From Marseilla massiliensis (GTDB lineage: Bacteria > Bacteroidota > Bacteroidia > Bacteroidales > Bacteroidaceae), in the NCBI RefSeq assembly GCF_016899955.1, contig NZ_JACJJL010000014.1, positions 43,910-107,909 of the forward strand: a DNA stretch of 64,000 nucleotides, in the 5' to 3' direction. The position numbers and the translations under genes were made by a program. Below are positions 17,718-27,707 of the stretch, in pieces. Position 1 is the first letter of the stretch; the number at the start of each line of letters is the position of its first letter. Below the pieces are notes generated by a model, which was not told where the DNA came from, made no database searches, and saw nothing but the letters and a program-made list of their open reading frames with translations.

Positions 17718-18476
17718 TCAGATAGTATCCTTGAGGTCGCCTTTCTGGTAGAACGGGAACATGTTCTCTTCCATCCACTTGTTGGCCTGCACCGGGGTGA
17801 GCTTCCAACCGCTGTTACATGTAGCGACAATTTCAACAAGGCAGCTTCCCTTTCCTTCCATCGAGGCCTGGAAAGCCTTGCGTATCGCTTTTTTCGCCTT
17901 GCGTATTGAAGCCACCGTATCCACGCTCTGGCGGGTCACATAGCATGTCCCTTCCATCATCGCAGCCATCTCGGTGATTTTCAACGGATAGCCATGCAGC
18001 GACGCCTCACGCCCGTATGGGCAGGTACTGGTCTTCTGGCCGAGCAGCGTCGTGGGCGCCATCTGGCCTCCGGTCATGCCGTATATGGCATTGTTTATGA
18101 ATATTATGGTGATGTTCTCGCCACGGTTCAGCGCGTGCACCGTCTCGGCTGTGCCTATGCAGGCAAGGTCGCCGTCGCCCTGGTATGTAAACACCAGACG
18201 GTCGGGCCACAGCCTCTTGATGCCTGTCGCTACGGCTGGAGCACGCCCGTGGGCAGCCTCCTGCCAGTCAATGTCAATGTAGCGATAGGCAAACACAGCA
18301 CACCCCACAGGGCTGACGCCAATGGCCTTGTCGCTCATGCCCATCTCTTCTATCACTTCAGCCACCAGCTTGTGAACCACACCGTGGCTGCATCCCGGGC
18401 AATAATGCATCGGGACATCGTTCATCAACGTCGGTTTCTTATAGACAAGATTGTCAGGCGAAATTATATTTTCCAT
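17718..18476 (-). CDS. korB: 2-oxoacid:ferredoxin oxidoreductase, TPP-binding beta subunit
   Basis: 252 residues. The thiamine-diphosphate motif is YQGDGDLACIG ending in FINNAIYGMTGG; MHYCPGCSHG and GVSPVGCAVF are conserved cysteine-bearing blocks of the beta subunit. Lies 12 bases after korA and 48 before korC. Confidence 0.92.
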   Translation of the reverse strand: MENIISPDNLVYKKPTLMNDVPMHYCPGCSHGVVHKLVAEVIEEMGMSDKAIGVSPVGCAVFAYRYIDIDWQEAAHGRAPAVATGIKRLWPDRLVFTYQGDGDLACIGTAETVHALNRGENITIIFINNAIYGMTGGQMAPTTLLGQKTSTCPYGREASLHGYPLKITEMAAMMEGTCYVTRQSVDTVASIRKAKKAIRKAFQASMEGKGSCLVEIVATCNSGWKLTPVQANKWMEENMFPFYQKGDLKDTI

Positions 18477-18488
18477 CTTATAGCCTCC

Positions 18489-19571
18489 TTACATAAGTTT
18501 TGTCTTCAGTGCATTCACTATCTCATCCGGATCGGGCACAATGCCGCCCAAGCGTCCGAAATGCTCAACGGGCTCTTTGCCGTTTATGGCCAGGCGCACG
18601 TCCTCTACCATCTGGCCGGCATTTATCTCGGCCACGAGCACGCCCTTCTTGCCCCTTGCCACGGCATCTACCTGCTCTGACGGGAAAGGCCACAGCGTTA
18701 TCGGGCGGAAAAGACCAACCTTTATGCCCTCTTCGCGGGCAATCTCGATGGCCTTCTGGGCTATGCGGGCCGCGCTGCCGAACGCCACGATGATGTAGTC
18801 TGCGTCATCGCACTGCTGTGTCTCATAGCGAACTTCTGTCCGGCGTATCTCATCATACTTCTTCTGCAGGTGGATGTTGTGGGCCTCCATTGCTTCGGGC
18901 TGCAGCTCCAAAGACGTTATTATGTTAGGCTTCCTGCCACCTATGCAGCCAAACGTGGCCCATGGGCACTCCTTCATTATTTCCTCTTCCGTGCGGCGAG
19001 GCTTGAACGGAGGCAGCACAACCTTCTCCATCATCTGCCCAATGACGCCGTCGCTCAGTATCATTGCCGGTATACGGTACTTGAAAGCAAGCTCAAAGGC
19101 AAGGTCAACGAAGTCGGCCATCTCCTGAACAGAGTTTGGTGCAAGCACTATCACGTAGTAATCACCGTTGCCACCGCCACGTGTGGCCTGGAAATAGTCG
19201 CTCTGCGACGGCTGGATGGTGCCGAGGCCGGGGCCTCCGCGCTGTACGTTGACTATGACGCCGGGAAGCTCAGCACCTGCCATGTAGGCAATGCCCTCCT
19301 GCATCAGGGCCACACCTGGGCTTGACGACGACGTCATGGCCCGCTTGCCGGCACCGGCGGCGCCGTATAACATGTTGATTGACGCCACCTCGCTCTCTGC
19401 CTGCAGCACCACCATGCCGGTGGTCTCCCAGGGTTTTTCGAGAGCCAATGTCTCGATGACCTCACTCTGCGGTGTGATAGGATAGCCGAAATATCCGTCA
19501 ACTCCACAACGAATAGCGGCACGGGCTATCGCCTCGTTGCCTTTCATCAGTGTCACTTCTCTGTCTGCCAT
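18489..19571 (-). CDS. korA: 2-oxoacid:ferredoxin oxidoreductase, alpha subunit
   Basis: 360 residues. LMKGNEAIARAAIRCGVDGY and GYPITPQSEVIE are the family start; SSSSPGVALMQEGIAYMAG and the RGGPGLGTIQPSQSDYFQ block follow. The start at 19571 (MADREVTLMKG) has GGAGG 10 bases upstream and fits homologues; an ATG at 19580 overlapping the ferredoxin stop is the alternative. Confidence 0.92.
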   Translation of the reverse strand: MADREVTLMKGNEAIARAAIRCGVDGYFGYPITPQSEVIETLALEKPWETTGMVVLQAESEVASINMLYGAAGAGKRAMTSSSSPGVALMQEGIAYMAGAELPGVIVNVQRGGPGLGTIQPSQSDYFQATRGGGNGDYYVIVLAPNSVQEMADFVDLAFELAFKYRIPAMILSDGVIGQMMEKVVLPPFKPRRTEEEIMKECPWATFGCIGGRKPNIITSLELQPEAMEAHNIHLQKKYDEIRRTEVRYETQQCDDADYIIVAFGSAARIAQKAIEIAREEGIKVGLFRPITLWPFPSEQVDAVARGKKGVLVAEINAGQMVEDVRLAINGKEPVEHFGRLGGIVPDPDEIVNALKTKLM

Positions 19572-19576
19572 AGCTT

Positions 19577-19807
19577 TCATTCCTCCATTTTTTTCCTGTA
19601 AACAGTGATGCATCCGTCAGGACATACTATGGCGCATGACGCGCATCCTATACAAGCATCGCCTTTCACTACCTCCACAAATGGGTATCCGTGGACGTTA
19701 ACTCTCTTTCCTCGCGCAATGACATCCTGCGGACAGGATTCCACACAGAGCCCGCATCCCTTGCATCTGTCTGTGTTTACTACAATAGCGCCTCTGATTT
19801 TACCCAT
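19577..19807 (-). CDS. korD: Ferredoxin-like 2 x 4Fe-4S subunit of the 2-oxoacid oxidoreductase
   Basis: 76 residues with two complete cluster motifs, CKGCGLCVESCP and CIGCASCAIVCP. It is the electron-carrying delta subunit, encoded directly before korA; its stop codon overlaps an in-frame ATG of korA. Confidence 0.9.
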   Translation of the reverse strand: MGKIRGAIVVNTDRCKGCGLCVESCPQDVIARGKRVNVHGYPFVEVVKGDACIGCASCAIVCPDGCITVYRKKMEE

Positions 19808-19847
19808 AAAGTATTCTCCTTTCTTTAATCTGGTTTAAGCTATCTGA

Positions 19848-20027
19848 CTAAGGATTATAGGCATCCTTATTGTAAAAGTTCAATATGTCGTCGAGCATTC
19901 TCTTTGCTTCGGCGGCCGGACTTTCGGGATCCTGCTCCACGGCGGCCACGTAATTGTTGATGGCCAGTTGCCAGTTACCCTCCTGCCGGTAGCGATTGCC
20001 GAGCTTGTAATATTCTTCTGCGGTCAT
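19848..20027 (-). CDS. 59-residue tetratricopeptide-repeat protein in the kor operon
   Basis: A single TPR-like helix pair: YYKLGNRYRQEGNWQLAINN then YVAAVEQDPESPAAE, matching TPR spacing (W-G-Y-F-A-P type residues). It begins 13 bases after the folD stop and ends 40 bases before the ferredoxin. A TPR ORF in front of the ferredoxin/korABC genes is a recurrent Bacteroidales arrangement as far as I know, so I treat it as a real gene; role unknown, perhaps assembly. Confidence 0.8.
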   Translation of the reverse strand: MTAEEYYKLGNRYRQEGNWQLAINNYVAAVEQDPESPAAEAKRMLDDILNFYNKDAYNP

Positions 20028-20040
20028 GTTTAGGTTCTCC

Positions 20041-20937
20041 TTATTTATAGTATTCTTTCTTTCCTGCGGCCAATGTGTTCTTCATGAGCGAGCAAATCGT
20101 CATCGGCCCCACCCCACCGGGCACCGGAGTGATGAACGAGCACTTAGGCGCCACCTCGCTGAACTTGACGTCGCCATTGAGGCGGAAGCCGCTCTTGCGT
20201 GTCGGGTCGGGCACACGTGTGGTGCCAACGTCAATGACTACGGCGCCGTCCTTCACCATGTCGGCCGTGACGAAGTCTGGGCGGCCTATTGCGGCTATTA
20301 TAATGTCGGCCTCGCGGCACTCATCCTTCAGGTTGGCCGAATGGCTGTGGCACACCGTCACGGTTGCGTCGCCATACTGCTTCTGCATCATAAGCTGCGC
20401 CATAGGCTTGCCAACGATGTTGCTCCGCCCCAGAATGACGCACTTCTTGCCGCTGGTCTCAATGTCATAACGGCGCAAGAGTGTCAATATTCCGAGCGGT
20501 GTGGCAGAGATGAAACACGGCAACCCGATGGCCATGCGCCCCACGTTGATTGGATGGAAGCCATCGACGTCCTTGCGATAGTCGATTGCTTCTATAATCT
20601 TCTGCTCGTCGATGTGCTTCGGCAGGGGCAATTGCACTATGAAGCCGTCAACGTCCGGGTCGGCATTGAGCCCTGCCACACACTCCAGCAGCTCCGCTTC
20701 CGTCACGCTGTCCTCAAAGCGTATGAGCGACGACTTGAACCCGCAAGCCTCGCAAGCTATGACCTTGTTCTTGACATAAGTCTCCGAACCGCCGTCGTGC
20801 CCCACGAGTACGGCCGCGAGATGCGGGCGCTTTCCGCCGTTGGCGACGATGCGGGCGACCTCTTCTGCTATCTCTTCCTTAATCTTGGCTGCAGTAGCCT
20901 TTCCGTCAATTAGTTGCATATCGTTTTGGGTTATCAT
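20041..20937 (-). CDS. folD: Methylenetetrahydrofolate dehydrogenase / cyclohydrolase
   Basis: 298 residues. FolD interconverts methylene-, methenyl- and formyl-tetrahydrofolate. Family blocks: [19 protein letters not shown] (with catalytic Lys), [37 protein letters not shown] and [11 protein letters not shown]. The ATG at 20937 overlaps the ffh stop (ATGA), implying coupling; MQLIDG at 20919 is the alternative start. Confidence 0.94.
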   Translation of the reverse strand: MITQNDMQLIDGKATAAKIKEEIAEEVARIVANGGKRPHLAAVLVGHDGGSETYVKNKVIACEACGFKSSLIRFEDSVTEAELLECVAGLNADPDVDGFIVQLPLPKHIDEQKIIEAIDYRKDVDGFHPINVGRMAIGLPCFISATPLGILTLLRRYDIETSGKKCVILGRSNIVGKPMAQLMMQKQYGDATVTVCHSHSANLKDECREADIIIAAIGRPDFVTADMVKDGAVVIDVGTTRVPDPTRKSGFRLNGDVKFSEVAPKCSFITPVPGGVGPMTICSLMKNTLAAGKKEYYK

Positions 20938-22280
20938 AGTTTTCCTTTCATCTGACGCATGGCGTTGGCCATCTGCATCATCTTGCTGTTAGACGTGCCG
21001 GTGACGAGCTTCATCATCGTGCGCATCTGGTCGAACTGCTTCATGAGCCTGTTGACGTCCTGCAATGTAGTGCCCGACCCCTTGGCTATGCGCATCCTGC
21101 GGCTTTGGTTGATGATTTTCGGGTTTGAGCGCTCCTTTGGCGTCATGCTGTTGATTATGGCCTCGATGCTCTTGAGCACACTGTCGTCGATGTCGATGTC
21201 CTTTATCTTCGAGCCGAGGCCGGGTATCATGGCAGCCAAGTCCTTAAGGTTGCCCATCTTCTTTATTTGCTGTATCTGGTTGAGGAAGTCGCTGAAGTCA
21301 AACTGGTTCTTGCGTATCTTCTTCTCGAGTTCCTTGGCCTGCTTCTCGTCGAACTGCTCCTGGGCACGCTCAACAAGGCTCACGATGTCGCCCATGCCAA
21401 GTATGCGGTCGGCCATTCGGTCGGGATGGAACACATCAATGGCCTCCATCTTCTCGCCGGTACCCACAAACTTGATTGGCTTCGTCACCACGGTGCGTAT
21501 CGACAGTGCAGCTCCGCCCCTGGTGTCGCCGTCGAGCTTGGTGAGCACCACGCCGTCGAAGTCGAGCCTGTCGTTGAATTCCTTGGCTGTGTTCACCGCA
21601 TCCTGTCCGGTCATCGCGTCCACCACGAAGAGCGTCTCGTCGGGGTTTACGGCCTGCTTGAGCGCAGCTATCTCGTCCATCATCTGCTCATCGATGGCCA
21701 GACGGCCCGCGGTGTCGATGATTACCACGTCGTTGCCCTTGGCCCGCGCCTCGCGGATGGCATTGTTGGCAATGGCCACCACATCCTTGTTTCCGGGCTC
21801 CGAATACACCGGCACGCCCACTGTCTGCCCAACGACACCCAGCTGTTCGATGGCTGCCGGACGGTAAACGTCGCATGCCACGAGCAATGGGTTCTTGCGG
21901 TTCTTTGCCTTCAGCATGTTGGCCAGCTTGCCGCTGAAAGTTGTCTTGCCCGAGCCCTGCAGTCCGGACATGAGTATTATTGCCGGTTTGCCATCGAGGT
22001 GCAAGTCAGAGGCCTTGCCTCCCATGAGCTCGGCCAGTTCGTCGTGGACTATCTTAACCATGAGCTGGCCAGGCTTCACGACCGTCAGCACGTTCATGCC
22101 GAGAGCCTTCTGCTTGACGGTGTCGGTAAATGTCTTTGCAACCTTATAGTTTACGTCAGCATCGAGCAGTGCGCGGCGAACATCCTTCAGTGTCTCCGCC
22201 ACGTTGATTTCGGTTATCTTCCCTTCGCCCTTCAGTATCTTGAATGAGCGTTCAAGTCTGTCGCTTAAGTTCTCAAACAT
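20934..22280 (-). CDS. ffh: Signal recognition particle protein (SRP54)
   Basis: 448 residues. Targets nascent membrane proteins to FtsY with 4.5S RNA. N domain (residues 1-85), GTPase with P-loop GLQGSGKTT at 106-114, [19 protein letters not shown] and [10 protein letters not shown], then a methionine-rich M domain from about residue 320 with the RNA-binding [10 protein letters not shown]. First gene of the apparent operon ffh-folD-tpr-korDABC. Confidence 0.97.
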   Translation of the reverse strand: MFENLSDRLERSFKILKGEGKITEINVAETLKDVRRALLDADVNYKVAKTFTDTVKQKALGMNVLTVVKPGQLMVKIVHDELAELMGGKASDLHLDGKPAIILMSGLQGSGKTTFSGKLANMLKAKNRKNPLLVACDVYRPAAIEQLGVVGQTVGVPVYSEPGNKDVVAIANNAIREARAKGNDVVIIDTAGRLAIDEQMMDEIAALKQAVNPDETLFVVDAMTGQDAVNTAKEFNDRLDFDGVVLTKLDGDTRGGAALSIRTVVTKPIKFVGTGEKMEAIDVFHPDRMADRILGMGDIVSLVERAQEQFDEKQAKELEKKIRKNQFDFSDFLNQIQQIKKMGNLKDLAAMIPGLGSKIKDIDIDDSVLKSIEAIINSMTPKERSNPKIINQSRRMRIAKGSGTTLQDVNRLMKQFDQMRTMMKLVTGTSNSKMMQMANAMRQMKGKL

Positions 22281-22389
22281 ATTATGATTATGTATAATCT
22301 GTTGTCTTAATGCATTATGCCCTGCAATTATCGCGCAAACGGCTGCAATGTCTGGATGTCAGTGCACGCCGAACGCAACCTATCTTATG

Positions 22390-22421
22390 CAAAGATAATC
22401 TATATTATCAAGAAAAGCAAA
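22390..22421 (-). promoter_or_regulatory. Promoter of ffh operon
   Basis: Minus-strand TATCTTTG (22390-22397) and TTTG (22418-22421) with exactly 20 bp between. The leader to the ffh ATG is about 100 nt. Confidence 0.8.
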
Positions 22422-22616
22422 TTTGGAAAAGATGTTTTAAAGTATTTTAAAACGCCGGGGAGCCAAATTGCGCACAAACATTTGAGGTGTGCAACACGGC
22501 GGAGCCGACCCGCAAGCCGATTGCCCGGGTGGGAGCGGCGGGCGGGGCGGCGGCGCTGTCTCGCACGGCAAAGGCGGCCACGGGTGAGCGGCAACATAAC
22601 AGCTTGGCTGTCAACG

Positions 22617-22704
22617 CATTATAAAACGGCCTGTTTCATGTTGTAAAACAGGCCATTTTGCATGGCGAAACGACCTGTTTTGCGATGCTAAACGACTGAT
22701 ATTG
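22617..22704. repeat. 4 x 22 bp intergenic element, copy 4
   Basis: Units start at 22617, 22639, 22661 and 22683: TAAAACGGCCTGTTTCA, TAAAACAGGCCATTTTG, GAAACGACCTGTTTTG and TAAACGACTGATATTG cores. Between the divergent ffh operon and the secreted multidomain gene. Confidence 0.9.
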
Positions 22705-22871
22705 ACAGACAAAGACAAAGCCGGCCCGCCCCAACGGCGCCGTGGTGGCACAGGCATTGACGGCCTGCAAAATCTACGTGCGCCAACAACGGCCGTGGCG
22801 GCACAGTCAACACGAAACGCAGGCACAATTGTATAAAACATGAGAAAATGATTCATTTTATACTCAAAATA

Positions 22872-22903
22872 TTTGTTTTCATATCATAAAATCACTATAT
22901 TTG
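22872..22903 (+). promoter_or_regulatory. Promoter of the secreted multidomain protein
   Basis: TTTG (22872-22875), 20 bp, TATATTTG (22896-22903): a full consensus pair. Leader of about 55 nt. Confidence 0.82.
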
Positions 22904-22964
22904 CAAACGAGACTTCATGGTGAGAGGTCTTCTTCTTACTTATCTTTCATTTTAAAACTAGTTT

Positions 22965-25900
22965 ATGAGAAAACTAAACAAAACGTTAGCTTATGCCACA
23001 CTGCTGCTGACCATGCTGTTTGCAGTGCCCGCCGACGTCGGTGCACAGCTATCGTGGCAAGACAATTTCAACTACCCGGTGGGGGCACTATACGGCCAAG
23101 GCCCATGGGTAAAGTATGGAACCAACCCCGACTCGCCGATACAAGTTGTAGACAAGACGCTCGACTACGCCGGTTACCCGGGCGGGGTGAAGGGCAAGAG
23201 CATTGAGCTCGGGCCGGAGAAAACGGCAGAAGACCTCGTGGCACGCTTCGACCCGAACGACGACGGCGTCAAGGAGGGCAACCTGTACTACTCGGCGCTC
23301 ATCAACGTGTCGAAGGAACCAACCGGCCCGATTTACGTCATGTCGCTCGTGGTACGCACGAAAAGCTCTCCCGTGGCCGACGGAAAGACCGGCACCGAGC
23401 TCGGAAGGCTCTACATAGACAAGGCCGACGAAGAAGGCAAATACCGCCTCGGAGTGGAGCGTGGAGCCGCCGACCCGACATTTGCCGGGCAAACTTTCAG
23501 CACAGGGCAGACTTACCTAATTGTGGTAAAGTATGAGATTGGAGCTGCAGGCGAGCGGCAAGACGGTGTGTCGCTGTTTGTCAACCCGGCCAGCTACACC
23601 GAAGAGCCGGCCCAGGCCGACGCCGCCATCGACCCGAACAAGTCGGGCTCGGGCGTGTCCAATTACGGACTGCAGGGCATTGAGCTCCGCCAGGGAACGT
23701 CGTCGAAAGGCACAGCGCCCACGCTTCTGGTCGGTGCATTGCGCGTGGCCGACACTTACGCCGGCCTGTTCACCGGCAACGACGAGCCCGACGACGACGC
23801 TCCGTCAATAACACTGAGCGAGAGCGCGCTCAACTTCAGCTATGTCTACAGCGGCGACCCGCAGACAGCTGTAGTCAACGTAAGGGGCGACAAGCTGCAG
23901 GGCGACATAACCATCGCCGTAACGGGCGACGAACTGAAGCCGTCTGTCACCACTGTAACAGCCGCAGAGGCCCAGACCGAGCAGGGAAAGGACGTGACGT
24001 TCACGCTGACGCCGGTGACAGAGAACGGCAAGGCCACCATAACCTTCAGCACACCGGGCCGTGATGCCGTAGAGATGGAAGCCACATGGATTACCATGCC
24101 CGTAAAGCCAATAGCCACACTGAGTGAGTTTGCCGCCGAAAACCCCGACGACTACCTCACCTACCGCTACACCGGCGAGGCCGTGGTTACCTTCGTCAAC
24201 AAGGGCAACGGCATGCCGGAGTATTACCTCCAGGACGCAACGGGAGGCATGCTCGTAAGAGACGACTACCAGTATCTGCAGGCTACATACAAAGAGGGCG
24301 ACAAGCTCACCGGGTTCATCGGCAACATCACGTCGGTGTTCGGCGCCATGTCGTTCATCCCCACATCATCCACGCTGGGCCAGGTTGTGTCCGAAGGCAA
24401 CACGGCTGATCCCACAACAGTCACCTTGGCTGCGCTCAAAGCCAGCCCGAAGGATTACGTCAACAGGCTTGTGAGGGTGGAGAACGCCACCATAACCGGC
24501 GTGGACGAAGGCGCAACCTTTGAAGAAGGAATGGCGCAACCTACCGTTACCGACGCTACCGGCGAAGGCAAGATACGCATATTCGACGGCACTTCGCTAA
24601 TAGGCACGCCCGTGCCTACAGGCACTGTCAACATAACGGGCCTGTCAACGTCGACCGGTGCCGTGCTCATAGCGCCGCGAAGCGCAGCCGACATAGCACC
24701 CGCCGTGGTTGCCGAGCCCTCGCTCACGGTGTCGCCCAACAAGTTTGACATGGCGGCCGGCTTCATCGGAAAGTCCACTGTGGTTGGCACTGTACACATC
24801 AGCGCCGTCAACATGCCGGCACCTACCACCCTTGAGGTAACCGGCACCGACCGCAAGCTGTTCAGCCTGTCTGAAACAACGATACCGGCAGGCACGAGCG
24901 AGACCGACGTAGTGGTTTCCTACAACCCCGTTGCCATAGGCAAGCACAGCGCAAGGCTGCTCATCGACTGTCCGCAGATGCCCGACGTTTACCAGGCCAT
25001 CAGCCTTTCGGCCTATGCCACCGACGAGCAGAACCCGCCAAGGGTCACTGTCGAGCCGGCCGAGGTGCCACAGTTTGAAGCCAAGGTTGGCGAAAGGCAA
25101 GAACAGACTATAGCGGTCACCACTGCCTACCTGCCCGACTATGCATACCTCAAGATGAAAGACGCTGGCTCGTTCATACTCGGCACGTCGATGCTAATGA
25201 AAGACGGAAAGGCCGAAGTGAAGGTTACTTTCGCCCCGAAAGCCGTCGGCGACTATGAGAACGAGATTGTGATATACAGCCTCGCCATAGACACCGTGCG
25301 CGTGAAGCTCAAGGGCAAGGCCGTAGAAAGCACCGAGCCCGAACCCGGCAAAGAGGGCGACGACCTGCCGCTCGACGCTTCCAACCCCGTAAAACTGCTC
25401 AATGAGCAATTCGACGGAGTGACCAAGAACAAGCCGCTGTCTATCAGCGGATGGAAGAACCTGGCCATGAAGGGCAAGCGTGCATGGTGGGGCTATGAGT
25501 TCCCGGCAGAGGATGAGTGGGCCGGAGAGCGCGCCGCAAAGGTCACTGCTTACGACAGCAACGTGCTCGAAGGCAACGAGGAAGACTGCGAGATGATGCT
25601 TGTCACACCGCCGCTCGACTTCACCAACTCTGCAACCAAGATGTTCACGTTCAGGGTCAGGGGCGACTATCTGAGAGACAACCAGACAGACCAGCTCGAG
25701 CTATGCTACATCGACCTTGCCGATGGTGACATGTATGTGGGTCCGGTAGACGGGTTCAACATGCCTTACCTGGCCGACCAAAGCGGCGAGTGGCAAGAGT
25801 TCCACATCGACCTGACCGGGCAGAACATAGCCGACGAGTTCTTCATGGCCTTCCGCTTCAAGAGCACGCGCGGGCGTAACAACTCTGCCACCTATTACAT

Positions 25901-26414
25901 AGACGACGTTAGCTATGGCCGAACCGACCTCGGCACCATCAGGACTTCGATGCAAAACCTGGCCTTTGTGGCCGTACAAGGCGAAGACGCCGTGTCCGAC
26001 GCTGTGGAAGTGACGGCAACCAACCTCGTGGAGCCTATCAAGCTGACTGTTGGAGGCCCCAACAAGAGCAAGTTCAAGGTGTCTACGGCCACCCTGCCTG
26101 CAACGGGCGGCTCGTTCACAGTGTCGTTCAACTCTAAAGACGTAGGCGTGCATGAGGCTTATGTCAAGCTGGCTTCTCGCGGCGCAGCAGACATATATGT
26201 GCCCTTAACGGTCAACAACACCATTGCAGACGGCATTGGAAGCATAGGCACAGAGCCGGGAGACATCGAGATTTTCGACATCAACGGACGCCTGGTACGC
26301 AGCAAGGCCAACGTGACACCGGCCGAAGCTGCCAACGGACTGCCGGCAGGCATATACGTAATCAAGCGCACTGCCCTGACTGGCATCACCGTCAACAAGG
26401 TGAAGATTGACTAA
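22965..26414 (+). CDS. Large secreted multidomain protein with type IX-type C-terminal signal
   Basis: 1149 residues. Signal peptide to about VGAQ. Order: concanavalin-like N-terminal domain (LSWQDNFNYPVGALYG to LRVADTYAGLFTG, residues 28-265); abnormal-spindle/BACON-like strands; an OB-fold region resembling DUF5689 (DYLTYRYTGEAVVTFV, YYLQDATGGMLVRDD); more Ig-like repeats; a cleaved-adhesin or choice-of-anchor lectin-like domain (LLNEQFDGVTKN to YYIDDVSYGRTD, about 835-1020); and a C-terminal sorting-type tail (IEIFDINGRLVR, LPAGIYVIK). Likely surface-attached and glycan- or nucleic-acid-binding by domain analogy; no catalytic motif seen. Monocistronic. Confidence 0.8.
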   Translation: MRKLNKTLAYATLLLTMLFAVPADVGAQLSWQDNFNYPVGALYGQGPWVKYGTNPDSPIQVVDKTLDYAGYPGGVKGKSIELGPEKTAEDLVARFDPNDDGVKEGNLYYSALINVSKEPTGPIYVMSLVVRTKSSPVADGKTGTELGRLYIDKADEEGKYRLGVERGAADPTFAGQTFSTGQTYLIVVKYEIGAAGERQDGVSLFVNPASYTEEPAQADAAIDPNKSGSGVSNYGLQGIELRQGTSSKGTAPTLLVGALRVADTYAGLFTGNDEPDDDAPSITLSESALNFSYVYSGDPQTAVVNVRGDKLQGDITIAVTGDELKPSVTTVTAAEAQTEQGKDVTFTLTPVTENGKATITFSTPGRDAVEMEATWITMPVKPIATLSEFAAENPDDYLTYRYTGEAVVTFVNKGNGMPEYYLQDATGGMLVRDDYQYLQATYKEGDKLTGFIGNITSVFGAMSFIPTSSTLGQVVSEGNTADPTTVTLAALKASPKDYVNRLVRVENATITGVDEGATFEEGMAQPTVTDATGEGKIRIFDGTSLIGTPVPTGTVNITGLSTSTGAVLIAPRSAADIAPAVVAEPSLTVSPNKFDMAAGFIGKSTVVGTVHISAVNMPAPTTLEVTGTDRKLFSLSETTIPAGTSETDVVVSYNPVAIGKHSARLLIDCPQMPDVYQAISLSAYATDEQNPPRVTVEPAEVPQFEAKVGERQEQTIAVTTAYLPDYAYLKMKDAGSFILGTSMLMKDGKAEVKVTFAPKAVGDYENEIVIYSLAIDTVRVKLKGKAVESTEPEPGKEGDDLPLDASNPVKLLNEQFDGVTKNKPLSISGWKNLAMKGKRAWWGYEFPAEDEWAGERAAKVTAYDSNVLEGNEEDCEMMLVTPPLDFTNSATKMFTFRVRGDYLRDNQTDQLELCYIDLADGDMYVGPVDGFNMPYLADQSGEWQEFHIDLTGQNIADEFFMAFRFKSTRGRNNSATYYIDDVSYGRTDLGTIRTSMQNLAFVAVQGEDAVSDAVEVTATNLVEPIKLTVGGPNKSKFKVSTATLPATGGSFTVSFNSKDVGVHEAYVKLASRGAADIYVPLTVNNTIADGIGSIGTEPGDIEIFDINGRLVRSKANVTPAEAANGLPAGIYVIKRTALTGITVNKVKID

Positions 26415-26469
26415 AACATACGCTTGCTGCCTTCGGTCGTGAAGATTGAAGGCCACAGGCCAAACAACG

Positions 26470-26510
26470 CTCCCGGTGTGACAGCATGGTCACACCGGGA
26501 GTTTTTGTTT
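26470..26510 (+). terminator. Terminator of the secreted multidomain gene
   Basis: Perfect 13-bp arms CTCCCGGTGTGAC (26470-26482) and GTCACACCGGGAG (26489-26501), then TTTTTGTTTT. Confidence 0.95.
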
Positions 26511-26638
26511 TCACACGGCCCTGATCCATCCGGCAAGCCCACACTAACCGCAACAGCATGACGGCCGCTTTGGCGTTAACATTATTATGTAAAAGGCAAC
26601 AGCAATGCCGGCCTTGCATAACCTTCTGGCATCCAATG

Positions 26639-26726
26639 GGTTGCAACATCGGCCGTTCCCGGTTGCCAAACGTGCCGTTTCAGACTGTGAAACGACCCGT
26701 CTTGCAGCGCAAAACGAGCCAAACGG
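26639..26726. repeat. 4 x 22 bp intergenic element, copy 5
   Basis: Units start at 26639, 26661, 26683 and 26705 (TGCCAAACGTGCCGTTTCA and TGTGAAACGACCCGTCTTG are clearest). A weaker fifth unit may follow at 26727-26748. Between convergent genes. Confidence 0.85.
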
Positions 26727-26851
26727 CGATGCAGAACGACACATGCAGCAAACCGGCGGCGGCCACAGCACTTTTTAGTCAGCTATATTCAAGTATATGC
26801 AAAATGCATTCTCCCATTGCAAAACAACATCCCCCATGGGCACGGGGCAAC

Positions 26852-26881
26852 AAAAAAGACCCGGGGTTTACATCCCCCGGG
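26852..26881 (-). terminator. Terminator embedded in the end of the dnaJ-like gene
   Basis: Minus-strand stem CCCGGGG / CCCCGGG (26875-26881 and 26860-26866) followed by TCTTTTTT. The 5' arm encodes the last residues and the stop codon (26868-26870) lies in the loop. Confidence 0.85.
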
Positions 26882-27656
26882 CCTTGTATATGCGCTCTTT
26901 GGCTTCATTGATTTCCTGGAATTTCTTTTCAGCGGCTCTCCTGATGTCTTCGCCCAAGGCCGCCACGCGATCGGGATGATGCTCAAGGGCCAGCTTGCGA
27001 TAGGCCTTGCGCACCTCGTCGTCGGTGGCTGTGGGCGGCACCCCGAGCACCTTGTAGGCAGCCTCAAGGCTGTCGCCGCCGAGGTTGAGCATGGAGTCGA
27101 CATCCGAAGAGGCCATACGCAGCCACGCGGCACACTCCCTGATGGCCTCTACCTCCTCGCCCACCACAGTGCCGTCGGCCTTTGCCAGCAGCACGAGCAG
27201 GTTCAGAAGCTGGAGCCTCTGGGCGTAGTCCATGTTGGCAGACATCTGAGCACAGCAGTCGGCCACGGTGTTGCGGAAAGCCACGTTGCCCACCCGCTTA
27301 TGCTCTTCAAACAGTTTTCCGAGTATCTCCTCGCCCTGCCTGAGCGCCCCTTCGCCGAAGTTGCTGCGCAAGAAGCGCCTCACAAACTCCATCTCCGAAT
27401 GCATCACGCGCCCGTCGGCCTTGATTACATAAGACACGAGCACCAACATGGCAAACAGGAAACTGTTGCGCTGGCCCTCGTAAACACGCCCGCTGCCATA
27501 AGGTGAGCCGCCCGTGGCACCGCCTCCCGTATCGGGCGTGTTTACGGAATCCATGCCGTAATCAAACATTGCCCCTATCACCAGGCCCGCCAATGCTCCG
27601 AGCGGGCCGCCAGCCATCCATCCAAGGAAGCTGCCAATCCATTTACCTGCTGCCAT
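26868..27656 (-). CDS. TerB / DnaJ-domain protein (DjlA-like)
   Basis: 262 residues. N-terminal glycine-rich membrane segment ([19 protein letters not shown], residues 10-28), a TerB-like helical domain ([20 protein letters not shown], about residues 65-185) and a C-terminal J domain with HPD at 227-229 ([14 protein letters not shown]). The layout matches DjlA, a membrane co-chaperone that stimulates DnaK. The stop codon is inside the terminator hairpin. Confidence 0.88.
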   Translation of the reverse strand: MAAGKWIGSFLGWMAGGPLGALAGLVIGAMFDYGMDSVNTPDTGGGATGGSPYGSGRVYEGQRNSFLFAMLVLVSYVIKADGRVMHSEMEFVRRFLRSNFGEGALRQGEEILGKLFEEHKRVGNVAFRNTVADCCAQMSANMDYAQRLQLLNLLVLLAKADGTVVGEEVEAIRECAAWLRMASSDVDSMLNLGGDSLEAAYKVLGVPPTATDDEVRKAYRKLALEHHPDRVAALGEDIRRAAEKKFQEINEAKERIYKARGM

Positions 27657-27707
27657 ATATGTTCTTTTTCATCTTACAATACAAAATCCATGCCAACGGC
27701 ATTGCGG

